DNA from: Alphaproteobacteria bacterium
GTDB lineage: Bacteria > Pseudomonadota > Alphaproteobacteria > UBA6615
DNA: 9,327 nucleotides
Assembly (NCBI GenBank): GCA_013003285.1
Contig: JABDJY010000363.1
Location: 1-9,327, forward strand
Direction: 5' to 3'
In this document: positions 1-6,403 of the stretch, in pieces
Position numbering within the stretch: position 1 is the stretch's first letter
Layout of the letters: each line of letters starts with the position of its first letter
The notes under the pieces: generated by a model
The model's input: the letters and a program-made list of their open reading frames with translations, nothing else
What the model was told of the DNA's origin: nothing
Database searches by the model: none
Position numbers and translations under genes: made by a program

Positions 1-1
1 T

Positions 2-328
2 GACATGGCGCCGATCGTCGGACGGGCACATGTTGGATATCTGCCTGATCAGCGCGTTGTCGGGATCAGCAAGTTGGCTCGCATTGTTGAGGTTTATGCC
101 CGGCGTCTACAGATACAGGAAAAGATGACGGCGCAGATTGCCAATACCATTGATTCGGCTCTAAACCCGCGCGGCGTTGCACTGGTCCTTCAGGCTTCGC
201 ATCAGTGCATGACAACGCGCGGCGTAAATAAACCAGGTGTCGAAATGATGATCAGTCGCATGCTTGGTGCGTTCCGTGAACATCCGGCGACCCGTAACGA
301 ATTTATGACGATGATTGGCCACGACTGA
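2..328 (+). CDS. folE: GTP cyclohydrolase I, C-terminal part (5' end outside window)
   Basis: The product converts GTP to 7,8-dihydroneopterin triphosphate, the first step of tetrahydrofolate (and pterin) synthesis in the cytoplasm. The visible 108 residues match the family's C-terminal half: the opening D-M-A-P-I-V-G-R-A-H-V-G-Y-L-P, then VVGISKLARIVE, then ARRLQIQEKMTAQIA, and the zinc-site segment SHQCM. In that segment the His and Cys correspond to the catalytic/zinc ligands known from E. coli FolE (His179 and Cys181). The end, PATRNEF, is also typical. The reading frame is open to the left edge, so the true start and the first zinc Cys lie upstream. The first ATG here is internal, not a start. 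The stop codon falls in a TGATCA, 27 bases from the stop of the convergent membrane protein gene. Identification is firm; only the completeness is unknown. Confidence 0.95.
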   Translation, partial: DMAPIVGRAHVGYLPDQRVVGISKLARIVEVYARRLQIQEKMTAQIANTIDSALNPRGVALVLQASHQCMTTRGVNKPGVEMMISRMLGAFREHPATRNEFMTMIGHD

Positions 329-355
329 TCATCTCGAGATTAGAGACAACTTTGA
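329..355. other. convergent gap between folE and the DUF2177 gene
   Basis: The two genes converge and are separated by only 27 bases. Each stop codon lies inside a copy of TGATCA (326-331 and 353-358), and the space between holds the 10-bp palindrome ATCTCGAGAT (331-340). The paired TGATCA copies could form a weak six-pair stem that acts on both strands. There is no T-run, so calling it a terminator would be a guess. Confidence 0.3.
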
Positions 356-763
356 TCACGAAGTCAATTTTAGCCCGATCCAGACTCCACCCGCGGTGGC
401 AAGGGCGGTCAGCATCGATCCCCAAACCATATCAACAACCGTTACCTTTACCGACCAACCTTTCAAGGTCGCCGCGTTAGTAAGGTCGTAAGTGCCGTAC
501 GCAACGAGACCAAATAATGCGCCCATCCACAATGCGTTTAGCACCGATCCGGTATCGACTGCGGGGCGGACAACCAGCAGCGCAAGGCCGATGCCGTACA
601 ACAGATAGAACGCGACGGCCGCCGGAATGACCGGTTTCTCCAGCAGGAGCGGACCGATTCGCGGGCGATAGATCAACCGGGCGGCATTGCTCAGCCAGAT
701 GAAGTCGATGACCACAAAGATGACGAAGGTAATGAGTGATGCTGCCGCGTAACTCTTAAGCAT
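356..763 (-). CDS. DUF2177 family four-helix membrane protein
   Basis: This is a small integral inner-membrane protein of the DUF2177 family, whose function is unknown. With the start chosen here it has 135 residues and four hydrophobic helices, at roughly 5-25, 46-65, 75-93 and 110-131. Family landmarks are visible: VIDFIWL at the end of helix 1, AFYLLYG in helix 2, GLVAYGTYDLTNAATLKGW after helix 3, and DMVWG at the start of helix 4. The ATG at 763 is preferred because family members start just before helix 1 and a GGGGA lies 7 bases upstream. Two in-frame ATGs lie further out, at 784 and 796. A strong GGGAGGT directly abuts the ATG at 796 and sits 12 bases before the one at 784, so the 784 start is a real alternative. 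The gene runs towards folE and is divergent from the fasciclin lipoprotein. Confidence 0.85.
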   Translation of the reverse strand: MLKSYAAASLITFVIFVVIDFIWLSNAARLIYRPRIGPLLLEKPVIPAAVAFYLLYGIGLALLVVRPAVDTGSVLNALWMGALFGLVAYGTYDLTNAATLKGWSVKVTVVDMVWGSMLTALATAGGVWIGLKLTS

Positions 764-942
764 TTTCCGGTCCCCAAAGTTCATTGTAACGAGCATACCT
801 CCCTACGCACGCCTGACCTTTATGGATCACTCTCGATTTCCCGAAACGATGCTTTGTCGGTTTTGCACGACGTCGGGTGATCTAGATGTTCGGCGCAACC
901 GTACAAGGTTTGAAAACCACAAATTTTTAAGGGAATGAAGTG
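764..942. promoter_or_regulatory. divergent intergenic region (DUF2177 gene / FAS1 lipoprotein gene)
   Basis: Both flanking genes must be transcribed outward from this region, so it should hold two promoters. I see no pair of elements good enough to assign. Two local signals are visible. One is a short inverted repeat GGTTT-GA-AAACC (907-918), just upstream of the lipoprotein. The other is a Shine-Dalgarno AAGGGA (929-934), 8 bases before its ATG. On the minus strand GGGAGGT (797-803) is the strongest ribosome-binding sequence of the window. Confidence 0.35.
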
Positions 943-1440
943 ATGCGTCTTACCAAATCTTTGAGAGCTTTAATTCTTGTTGTTCCTTTTGCCGTAGCGG
1001 CCTGCGCCAACCAAATGGAAGCAAAAGCACCACAGGACATCGTTGATACGGCTGTGTCTGCCGGTCAGTTCAATACTCTCGTCGCGGCCGTAGAGGCGGC
1101 CGATCTCGTCGACACGCTTAAAAGCGACGGACCGTTCACGGTATTCGCGCCGACCGACGATGCTTTTGCGAAACTGCCCGCCGGCACGGTTGAAAATCTT
1201 CTGAAGCCGGAAAACAAAGCTCAGCTTGTTGCAATTCTGACCTACCATGTTGTGCCGGGCAAAATCATGGCGGCCGACATCGCCGGCAAGAAGGCTAATG
1301 TCGCCACAGTTCAGGGAAGCGAATTGGCCGTTGATGCCACCAGTGGCGTAATGGTTGATGGCGCCAAGGTCGTCGCTGCTGATATCGAAGCGACGAACGG
1401 CGTAATCCACGTTATCGATACCGTGGTGCTACCTAAGTAG
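943..1440 (+). CDS. FAS1 (fasciclin) domain lipoprotein
   Basis: This is a secreted single-domain fasciclin (beta-Ig-H3/FAS1) protein of 165 residues. The N-terminus is a lipoprotein signal: basic MRLTKSLR, a hydrophobic stretch, and a lipobox V-A-A-C with the lipidated Cys at residue 21. The next residue is Ala, so the protein should go to the outer membrane rather than stay in the inner one. The FAS1 domain spans about 30-165 and shows the H1 box (GPFTVFAPTDDAF, about 63-75), the central YH box (ILTYHVVPG, about 98-106) and the H2 box (NGVIHVIDTVVLP, about 152-164). FAS1 domains are adhesion modules; bacterial single-domain copies are often of unknown role. ATG 943 is chosen over GTG 940 because AAGGGA lies 8 bases upstream. 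No partner gene adjoins it, so it is probably monocistronic. Confidence 0.93.
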   Translation: MRLTKSLRALILVVPFAVAACANQMEAKAPQDIVDTAVSAGQFNTLVAAVEAADLVDTLKSDGPFTVFAPTDDAFAKLPAGTVENLLKPENKAQLVAILTYHVVPGKIMAADIAGKKANVATVQGSELAVDATSGVMVDGAKVVAADIEATNGVIHVIDTVVLPK

Positions 1441-1459
1441 TCTTTGAATAACGTCTTGT

Positions 1460-1490
1460 GAGGAGTTGCCGCTATAAGGGTGGCAACCTC
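1460..1490 (+). terminator. bulged hairpin downstream of the FAS1 gene
   Basis: GAGG (1460-1463) plus TTGCC (1466-1470) pairs with GGCAA (1482-1486) plus CCTC (1487-1490), leaving a two-base bulge AG and an 11-base loop. It begins 20 bases after the lipoprotein stop, where a terminator would be expected. There is no following T-run, so it may only be a 3'-end stabilising stem. Confidence 0.4.
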
Positions 1491-1534
1491 TCGCAAGCCC
1501 ATTCTCTTAGGGCGGAAACAGCCGTGTCGTCATC

Positions 1535-1717
1535 GTGGCAAGCAAGAAGAAAAATCCAATAGACCGATTTAACCTCCAACCCAAGGATGACAAAATGTGT
1601 TTGTGTACTTTGACGCTCCTCACGATTGCAGCGGTTTCTGGTTCTGTAGGCGTTGTATTGCTGGTCCGAGGACGTAGGCAGCCGCAGCAGCCCACGGAAG
1701 AATTTCAGGCCAATTGA
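1535..1717 (+). CDS. possible small single-helix membrane protein
   Basis: This open frame of 60 codons would encode a lysine-rich N-terminus (ASKKKNPIDRF), one clear hydrophobic helix (about residues 23-44), and a basic then polar tail (RGRRQPQQPTEEFQAN). That is a plausible single-pass protein obeying the positive-inside pattern only loosely. Support is thin: the start is GTG without a convincing ribosome-binding sequence, and I recognise no homologue. An internal ATG at 1595 has AAGGA nine bases upstream and would give a 40-residue protein made of little more than the helix and tail. A chance frame cannot be excluded. Confidence 0.3.
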   Translation: MASKKKNPIDRFNLQPKDDKMCLCTLTLLTIAAVSGSVGVVLLVRGRRQPQQPTEEFQAN

Positions 1718-1930
1718 ATTTGTCCTGAACGCTTGTCATTGATGGCCGAGTATCACACCTGCACTCCAGATGATGAATTGAACCAGATCTCTGAATTGCA
1801 GGATTGGTAGCCAACGGATTATCGAAAGTACCGGCCATCAGGCTTATCAGACTTCGGGATTGGCCGCGCTGTCGTTGGGTCCTGAGCTCTTATATCAAAC
1901 GACAACGGCAACGGGCACCAGGAACCCCTA

Positions 1931-3061
1931 ATGACCGACAAATGGCATAAGACACTGCCGGTTCTTGGCCAGTTCTCGCAGGTGGCCGATCCGGCCCAAT
2001 ACACCCAATTGCCCGACGATTGGTTTATCGGCGTCTCCGACGTTGTGAAATCTACTGAAGCAATTGCGGCTGGCCGCTACAAAGCGGTGAACCTGGCAGG
2101 TGCCGGTACGATCAGCGCTGTCGCAAATGAACTAGACGGCGATCTACAGTTGTTCATTTTTGGCGGCGACGGCGCCCGCTTCGTCGTCCCACCGGCTCAG
2201 GCGACGCGTGCGGCCGAAGCTCTATCGCGTGTCTCCATGTGGGCGCAACGCGATCTGGATTTGGATTTGCGCGTCGGCATTATCAGCGTTGCCGAAGTCA
2301 GGACTGCTGGCTTCGACGTGCGGGCGGCATTCTGGCAGGCATCAAATGATGTTCGCTATGCCATGTTCGCGGGCGGCGGGCTTGAATGGGCCGAAACACA
2401 ACTAAAGAACGGCTCAATTAGAATTAATCCGGCGAATTCTGACGACGAACCCAATCTGAACGGCCTGTCTTGTCAGTGGGGGTCTATTCAGTCGCGAAAA
2501 GGGAAGATTCTGTCGTTAATCGTCAAAGCGGCGTCGGGCGCGTCGCAGGTCGACTTTGCCAACACCGTTTCCCGTGCAATTGCTTTGCTTGAAGAATCCT
2601 CCAGTCTAAACCCCGTGCCGCCAGACGGTCCCGACGTGCGCTGGCCAGCCGCCTCAATCGCACTCCAGTCACGCATTGCCCATCAGGATCGAGCGCTTTG
2701 GTGGCGCCGGCTGTATGTATTGGTGACCGCAACTTTTATCTGGCTTGTCTTCAAATTTAGTTTGCGGATCGGCAGCTTCGAACCAGCTAACTACCGCCGT
2801 GAGGTCACGGTAAACACCGACTTTCGCAAGTTCGACGATGGTCTGATGATGACAGTGGATTGCTCGACCGATGTCGCCGAAAGATTACGTTTGCTTTTGG
2901 ACGACGCGGCAGCAGCGGGAATCGTTCGATACGGTATGCATATGCAGGACGAAGCGCTGATGACTTGTGTCGTGCCCTCGGTGCTGACGTCCGATCATAT
3001 GCACTTTGTAGACGGCGCCGGCGGGGGTTATGCCGCTGCAGCAGGGCAAATTCGTGAATGA
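1931..3061 (+). CDS. DUF3095 family protein (nucleotide-cyclase-like fold)
   Basis: This 376-residue protein covers the usual length of the DUF3095 family. The N-terminal half resembles the catalytic fold of class III adenylate/guanylate cyclases. DDWFIGVSDVVKST (29-42) carries a candidate first metal Asp (D37), AAGRYKAVNLAGA follows, and FIFGGDGA (76-82) carries a candidate second metal Asp (D80). Later family landmarks are GLSCQWGSIQSRKG (178-191), DFRKFDD (297-303), RYGMHMQDEALMTC (333-346) and HFVDGAGGGYAAAAG near the end. A hydrophobic segment at about 261-279 may anchor it to the membrane or be a buried helix. The family's biochemical activity is not known to me, so cyclase activity is inference from the two aspartates. 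The ATG is supported by AGGA with a seven-base gap. It appears to be transcribed alone. Confidence 0.88.
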   Translation: MTDKWHKTLPVLGQFSQVADPAQYTQLPDDWFIGVSDVVKSTEAIAAGRYKAVNLAGAGTISAVANELDGDLQLFIFGGDGARFVVPPAQATRAAEALSRVSMWAQRDLDLDLRVGIISVAEVRTAGFDVRAAFWQASNDVRYAMFAGGGLEWAETQLKNGSIRINPANSDDEPNLNGLSCQWGSIQSRKGKILSLIVKAASGASQVDFANTVSRAIALLEESSSLNPVPPDGPDVRWPAASIALQSRIAHQDRALWWRRLYVLVTATFIWLVFKFSLRIGSFEPANYRREVTVNTDFRKFDDGLMMTVDCSTDVAERLRLLLDDAAAAGIVRYGMHMQDEALMTCVVPSVLTSDHMHFVDGAGGGYAAAAGQIRE

Positions 3062-3214
3062 ATTACAAAAGGCACTGCACACCACTGAGCTGCGTGTCTT
3101 TTGAAACTACGCTGACTTACTGTGGTGTTTGGTGCTCCCTGATCTGCGCGTAGTAAGGCGAGTTGGAATGGGCGACGCAGTTCGATTGGGCTGGAGGCGA
3201 AAGGACTGTTGGAT

Positions 3215-3724
3215 ATGTACAAAAGTGGTGACATCGTCATCGTGAACGACAAAATGCAATGTTCCTATAGCTACGAGATCGTAGCGCCGATGGGCCGCGA
3301 CTTCGCGCCTGACTTCGAGCCGCATTTCACCCCAAAGGAAATGCTGGAACTGGGAGTGTTCGAAGGGAAATATTGCAACGATTGCGTACCCGAATTACCC
3401 GAAGATTGGTTCGAGGAGGCAAAAATAGTAGACACTGCCGATCCTTCACTCAACCGCTTTGGCGTGAAAAGCCGACAACCACTGAGCGTATGGCGCGAGA
3501 AGGGCTGGATTATCGGACCAGATCCAAGAGGCTGGTTCCAGTGGTATTGCCGATATTACTTGGGCCGTAGGCTGCCGGAAATCGATGGCCGACAGGTCAA
3601 ACGCTGGCGTTCTTTTCGGCGTCACGCTGCGCAGGTGCGCGCGAACTGTGAACCCGGTGATGTGTGGTGCAGACCACGGCAACGCCAGGCGCTGTTGCAA
3701 TGGTCACATGATCCATTCATCTGA
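3215..3724 (+). CDS. conserved Cys/Trp-rich protein of unknown function
   Basis: I recognise this 169-residue protein as a member of a strongly conserved but uncharacterised family that I recall from several bacterial groups. I cannot give it a function. Conserved-looking blocks are FEPHFTPKEMLELGVFEGKYCNDC (34-57), PEDWFEEAK (62-70), QPLSVWREKGWIIGPDPRGWFQWYCRYYLGRRLP (88-121), DGRQVKRWRSFRRH (124-137) and CEPGDVWCRPRQRQALLQW (145-163). There are six cysteines, including C-x2-C at 54/57 and C-x6-C at 145/152. The C-terminal half is rich in Trp, Arg and Tyr, which would suit nucleic-acid binding. There is no signal peptide or membrane helix, so it is cytoplasmic. ATG 3215 is preferred to TTG 3209 because AAAGGA sits nine bases before it. 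The gene stands 153 bases after the DUF3095 gene and 239 before katG. Confidence 0.8.
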   Translation: MYKSGDIVIVNDKMQCSYSYEIVAPMGRDFAPDFEPHFTPKEMLELGVFEGKYCNDCVPELPEDWFEEAKIVDTADPSLNRFGVKSRQPLSVWREKGWIIGPDPRGWFQWYCRYYLGRRLPEIDGRQVKRWRSFRRHAAQVRANCEPGDVWCRPRQRQALLQWSHDPFI

Positions 3725-3861
3725 GATTAAGCAACCCTGATGAGGGATGTGGATTAGGAGTGGCTTTAGCAATTGCGCTTTCATTTGGTCTGCGCCGTTC
3801 ATAAAAGACGTTGCCGAAAGTCTACGTCAGCGATCGACAAAATCTCATTTCCCAGTAGCTC

Positions 3862-3889
3862 TTGTAATTTAGAATAATTCTAATATACC
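3862..3889 (+). promoter_or_regulatory. putative katG promoter
   Basis: TTGTAA (3862-3867) and TATACC (3884-3889) each match four of six positions of the sigma-70 consensus and are 16 bases apart. Transcription would start near 3895-3900, leaving a leader of about 65 bases. The palindromic operator fills the spacer exactly. The pairing is inferred; matches are moderate. Confidence 0.5.
3868..3884. promoter_or_regulatory. Irr (ICE) / PerR-like operator upstream of katG
   Basis: TTAGAAT-A-ATTCTAA (3869-3883) is a perfect 7-1-7 palindrome, the layout typical of Fur-superfamily operators. Read over 17 bases it matches the alphaproteobacterial Irr iron-control element TTTAGAA-N3-TTCTAAA at every defined position except the last. 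It also matches the PerR box TTATAAT-N-ATTATAA in all but two symmetric positions. It lies 80 bases before the katG start, between the candidate -35 and -10, so bound protein should repress. Whether Irr, PerR or Fur uses it cannot be told from the site alone. Confidence 0.7.
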
Positions 3890-3963
3890 TAAGCTGCGAC
3901 ACTTCAGAAAACACGATTGCCCACTGAACACCTCAATTCACTCAGTCAGAACAGGAGATCAAC

Positions 3964-6120
3964 GTGGACGAAAAAGTTGCGGGTAAATGCCCGGTGATGC
4001 ACGGCGGAATCACGAACACAGGCACATCGGTCATGGACTGGTGGCCTAACGCCCTGAACCTCGACATTCTTCATCAACACGATACGAAGACCAACCCCAT
4101 GGGGCAGGACTTTAACTATCGTGAAGAGGTCAAGAAGCTCGACTTTGACGCCCTCAAGAAGGATCTGCACGCCCTCATGACCGACAGCCAGGACTGGTGG
4201 CCGGCGGACTGGGGGCACTATGGCGGGTTGTTGATTCGTATGACCTGGCACGCCGCGGGGACCTATCGCATCTCCGACGGCCGCGGCGGCGCCAGCACGG
4301 GCAATCAACGTTTCGCACCTCTGAATTCCTGGCCCGACAACGCGAACCTGGACAAAGCGCGCCGCCTGCTATGGCCGATCAAGAAGAAATACGGCAACAA
4401 GCTCAGCTGGGCCGATCTTCTCGCGTTTGCCGGTACCATCGCCTACGAATCCATGGGCCTGAAAACCTTCGGTTTCGGCTTTGGTCGCGAAGACATATGG
4501 CATCCGGAGAAGGACGTTTACTGGGGTTCCGAGAAGGACTGGCTTGGCGCGGACCGTTATGAGGACGACGACCGCGACTCTCTGGAAAATCCACTCGCCG
4601 CCGTGCAGATGGGCCTGATTTACGTCAACCCGGAAGGCGTGGGTGGTAATCCCGATCCGCTGCGAACGGCGCAGGACGTGCGCGTGACGTTTTCACGCAT
4701 GGCAATGGATGACGAGGAAACCGTCGCGCTGACCGCCGGCGGCCATACTGTCGGCAAGACTCACGGAAACGGCGATGCGAGCCTGCTGGGCCCGGATCCC
4801 GAAGCCGCCGATCTCGAGGAGCAGGGTCTTGGCTGGCTCAACAAGACCAAGCGCGGCATTGGCCGCGACACTGTTACCAGCGGCCTCGAGGGTGCGTGGA
4901 CAACCCACCCGACTAAGTTCGACAATGGCTATTTCGATCTTCTGTTCAAATACGAATGGGAATCGAAGAAGAGTCCTGCCGGCGCCTGGCAGTGGGAACC
5001 CATCGACGTCGCAGAAGAAGACAAACCGGTCGGCGTCGAGGATTCCTCGATCCGGGGCAACCTGATTATGACCGACGCCGACATGGCATTGAAAATGGAT
5101 CCGGCCTACCGCGAAATCTCTCTGCGGTTCCAAAAGGACCCGGACGCCTTCCGGGACGCCTTCGCCCGCGCCTGGTTCAAGCTGACCCACCGCGATATGG
5201 GCCAAAAGGGACGCTATATCGGCCCCGACGTGCCGGAAGAAGACCTAATTTGGCAGGATCCTGTACCCGCAGGAAGCAGCAGCTACGACGTTGCCGCAGT
5301 AATGGCCAAAATCGCAGCTAGTGGTCTATCGGTCAGCGAGATGGTCGCAACTGCCTGGGACAGCGCCCGCACCTTCCGCGGGTCGGACATGCGGGGCGGC
5401 GCCAACGGCGCGCGCATCCGGCTGGCCCCGCAGAAGGACTGGGAAGGCAACGAACCAGCGCGTCTAGCCAAGGTTCTATCCGTTCTGGAAACGATCGCAG
5501 CCGAGACGGGCGCAAGCGTTGCGGACGTCATCGTGCTGGCCGGTAACCTCGGTGTCGAGCAAGGCGCAAAGGCAGCCGGCATCGATGTCAACGTCCCCTT
5601 CTCGCCCGGCCGCGGCGATGCAACGGACGAGATGACCGATGCCGACTCCTTCGAGCCGCTGGAACCTCTCCACGATGGGTATCGCAACTGGCTGAAGACA
5701 GACTACGCCGTCACTGCGGAAGAGCTGATGCTTGATCATACGCAGCTGCTAGGCCTGACCGCCCATGAGATGACGGCGCTTGTTGGCGGTATGCGTGTCC
5801 TCGGTACCAATCACGGCGACAACAAGAATGGCGTGTTCACCGATCGCGAAGGCGCCTTGACGAACGACTTCTTCGTTAATTTGACGGACATGGCCTACGC
5901 ATGGAAGCCCGCGGGCGAGAACCTGTATGAAATCCGCGACCGCAAAACCGATGCGATCAAGTGGACGGCGACGCGTGTGGATCTTGTCTTTGGGTCCAAC
6001 TCGGTCCTTCGCACCTATGCGGAAGTCTATGCTCAGGATGACAACAAAGAAAAATTTGTGAACGACTTTGTTGCGGCATGGACGAAGGTTATGAACGCAG
6101 ATCGTATCGACCTAACCTGA
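3964..6120 (+). CDS. katG: catalase-peroxidase (bifunctional heme enzyme)
   Basis: This enzyme disproportionates hydrogen peroxide to water and oxygen and also has broad peroxidase activity. At 718 residues it has the normal length, with the heme-bearing N-terminal domain and the duplicated heme-less C-terminal domain. The distal triad is R92, W95 and H96 (in IRMTWHAAG). W95, Y220 (in MGLIYVNPEG) and M246 (in SRMAMDD) are spaced as in the M. tuberculosis Trp107-Tyr229-Met255 cross-link that gives catalase activity. The proximal heme ligand is H261 (AGGHTVGKTHG). The C-terminal domain shows TAWDSARTFRGSD followed by RGGANGARIRLAPQKDW. The GTG start is supported by AGGAG (3953-3957), six bases upstream, and by the KCPVMHGG N-terminus; the first in-frame ATG (3997) would cut into that motif. 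There is no signal peptide, so it is cytoplasmic. Small departures from the usual pattern are NPEGVGG and HYGGLLIRM, where prolines are common. Confidence 0.97.
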   Translation: MDEKVAGKCPVMHGGITNTGTSVMDWWPNALNLDILHQHDTKTNPMGQDFNYREEVKKLDFDALKKDLHALMTDSQDWWPADWGHYGGLLIRMTWHAAGTYRISDGRGGASTGNQRFAPLNSWPDNANLDKARRLLWPIKKKYGNKLSWADLLAFAGTIAYESMGLKTFGFGFGREDIWHPEKDVYWGSEKDWLGADRYEDDDRDSLENPLAAVQMGLIYVNPEGVGGNPDPLRTAQDVRVTFSRMAMDDEETVALTAGGHTVGKTHGNGDASLLGPDPEAADLEEQGLGWLNKTKRGIGRDTVTSGLEGAWTTHPTKFDNGYFDLLFKYEWESKKSPAGAWQWEPIDVAEEDKPVGVEDSSIRGNLIMTDADMALKMDPAYREISLRFQKDPDAFRDAFARAWFKLTHRDMGQKGRYIGPDVPEEDLIWQDPVPAGSSSYDVAAVMAKIAASGLSVSEMVATAWDSARTFRGSDMRGGANGARIRLAPQKDWEGNEPARLAKVLSVLETIAAETGASVADVIVLAGNLGVEQGAKAAGIDVNVPFSPGRGDATDEMTDADSFEPLEPLHDGYRNWLKTDYAVTAEELMLDHTQLLGLTAHEMTALVGGMRVLGTNHGDNKNGVFTDREGALTNDFFVNLTDMAYAWKPAGENLYEIRDRKTDAIKWTATRVDLVFGSNSVLRTYAEVYAQDDNKEKFVNDFVAAWTKVMNADRIDLT

Positions 6121-6125
6121 TCCTG

Positions 6126-6138
6126 GCGCCAAAGGCGC
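6126..6138 (+). terminator. short GC hairpin just after katG
   Basis: GCGCC and GGCGC pair around an AAA loop, starting five bases after the katG stop. It is all G-C but only five pairs long and lacks a T-run. It could be a weak terminator or 3'-end stabiliser, probably with the next hairpin. Confidence 0.4.
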
Positions 6139-6157
6139 TCGACAGCAGCTACATTTG

Positions 6158-6175
6158 AGCCGCGTTCGAGCGGCT
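6158..6175 (+). terminator. second hairpin after katG
   Basis: AGCCGC (6158-6163) pairs perfectly with GCGGCT (6170-6175) across a six-base loop GTTCGA. TGGTTC follows and is not a proper T-run. With the preceding stem it is the likeliest end of the katG transcript. Confidence 0.45.
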
Positions 6176-6253
6176 GGTTCAGGGCAGGTGCCGTCAGTCT
6201 GAAGCGTATCTGTCCGCGAAGTTACCTGGACTCAGGTCTACGCCACTATCGGA

Positions 6254-6277
6254 CTCCGCTCAACCAGGACAGCGGAG
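6254..6277. repeat. third inverted repeat between katG and the recombinase gene
   Basis: CTCCGCT (6254-6260) and AGCGGAG (6271-6277) form a perfect seven-base inverted repeat with a ten-base gap. It lies 134 bases after katG and 127 bases before the recombinase start. It may be a structural stem in the recombinase leader, a protein-binding site, or an edge of the accessory insert. The rest of 6121-6403 shows no gene, tRNA or clear promoter. Confidence 0.4.
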
Positions 6278-6403
6278 CGATTGTGCTTATCGCCAGCAGA
6301 ACGATTTAATGCTTGTGTTGCATCGATCGGTTGAGGCGGCAGTGCAGAGAAGTCTCAGACGCCCCGTTATGTTTTTCCTTACAAATCTGGAGGACAAAGC
6401 ATC

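Larger units (their letters stand above)
1441..1930. other. 490-base stretch without a confident gene
   Basis: The region between the FAS1 lipoprotein and the DUF3095 gene holds the bulged hairpin at its left end, a doubtful 60-codon membrane ORF in the middle, and the ribosome-binding site of the next gene (AGGA, 1920-1923, before the ATG at 1931). I see no tRNA, strong promoter, repeat or broken gene in the remainder (1718-1910). Confidence 0.5.

Noticed and set aside
970..1410. Minus-strand frame of 146 codons opposite the FAS1 lipoprotein
   Set aside because: The plus strand encodes a full signal peptide, lipobox and FAS1 domain; the opposite peptide shows no domain.
1742..1810. ATG-initiated 22-codon frame (MAEYHTCTPDDELNQ...)
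   Set aside because: There is no ribosome-binding sequence, it is very short, and it has no recognisable feature. It cannot be told from chance.
4693..5205. Minus-strand frame of 170 codons inside katG, with others at 3946-4308 and 5283-5687
   Set aside because: All lie antisense to the continuous katG frame, which carries the family motifs throughout. They are shadows.
6121..6403. tRNA or other attachment site left of the recombinase
   Set aside because: I looked for a T-loop GGTTCGAATCC pattern and an acceptor stem and found none, and no stretch here is repeated at 7300-7400. An att site cannot be assigned.
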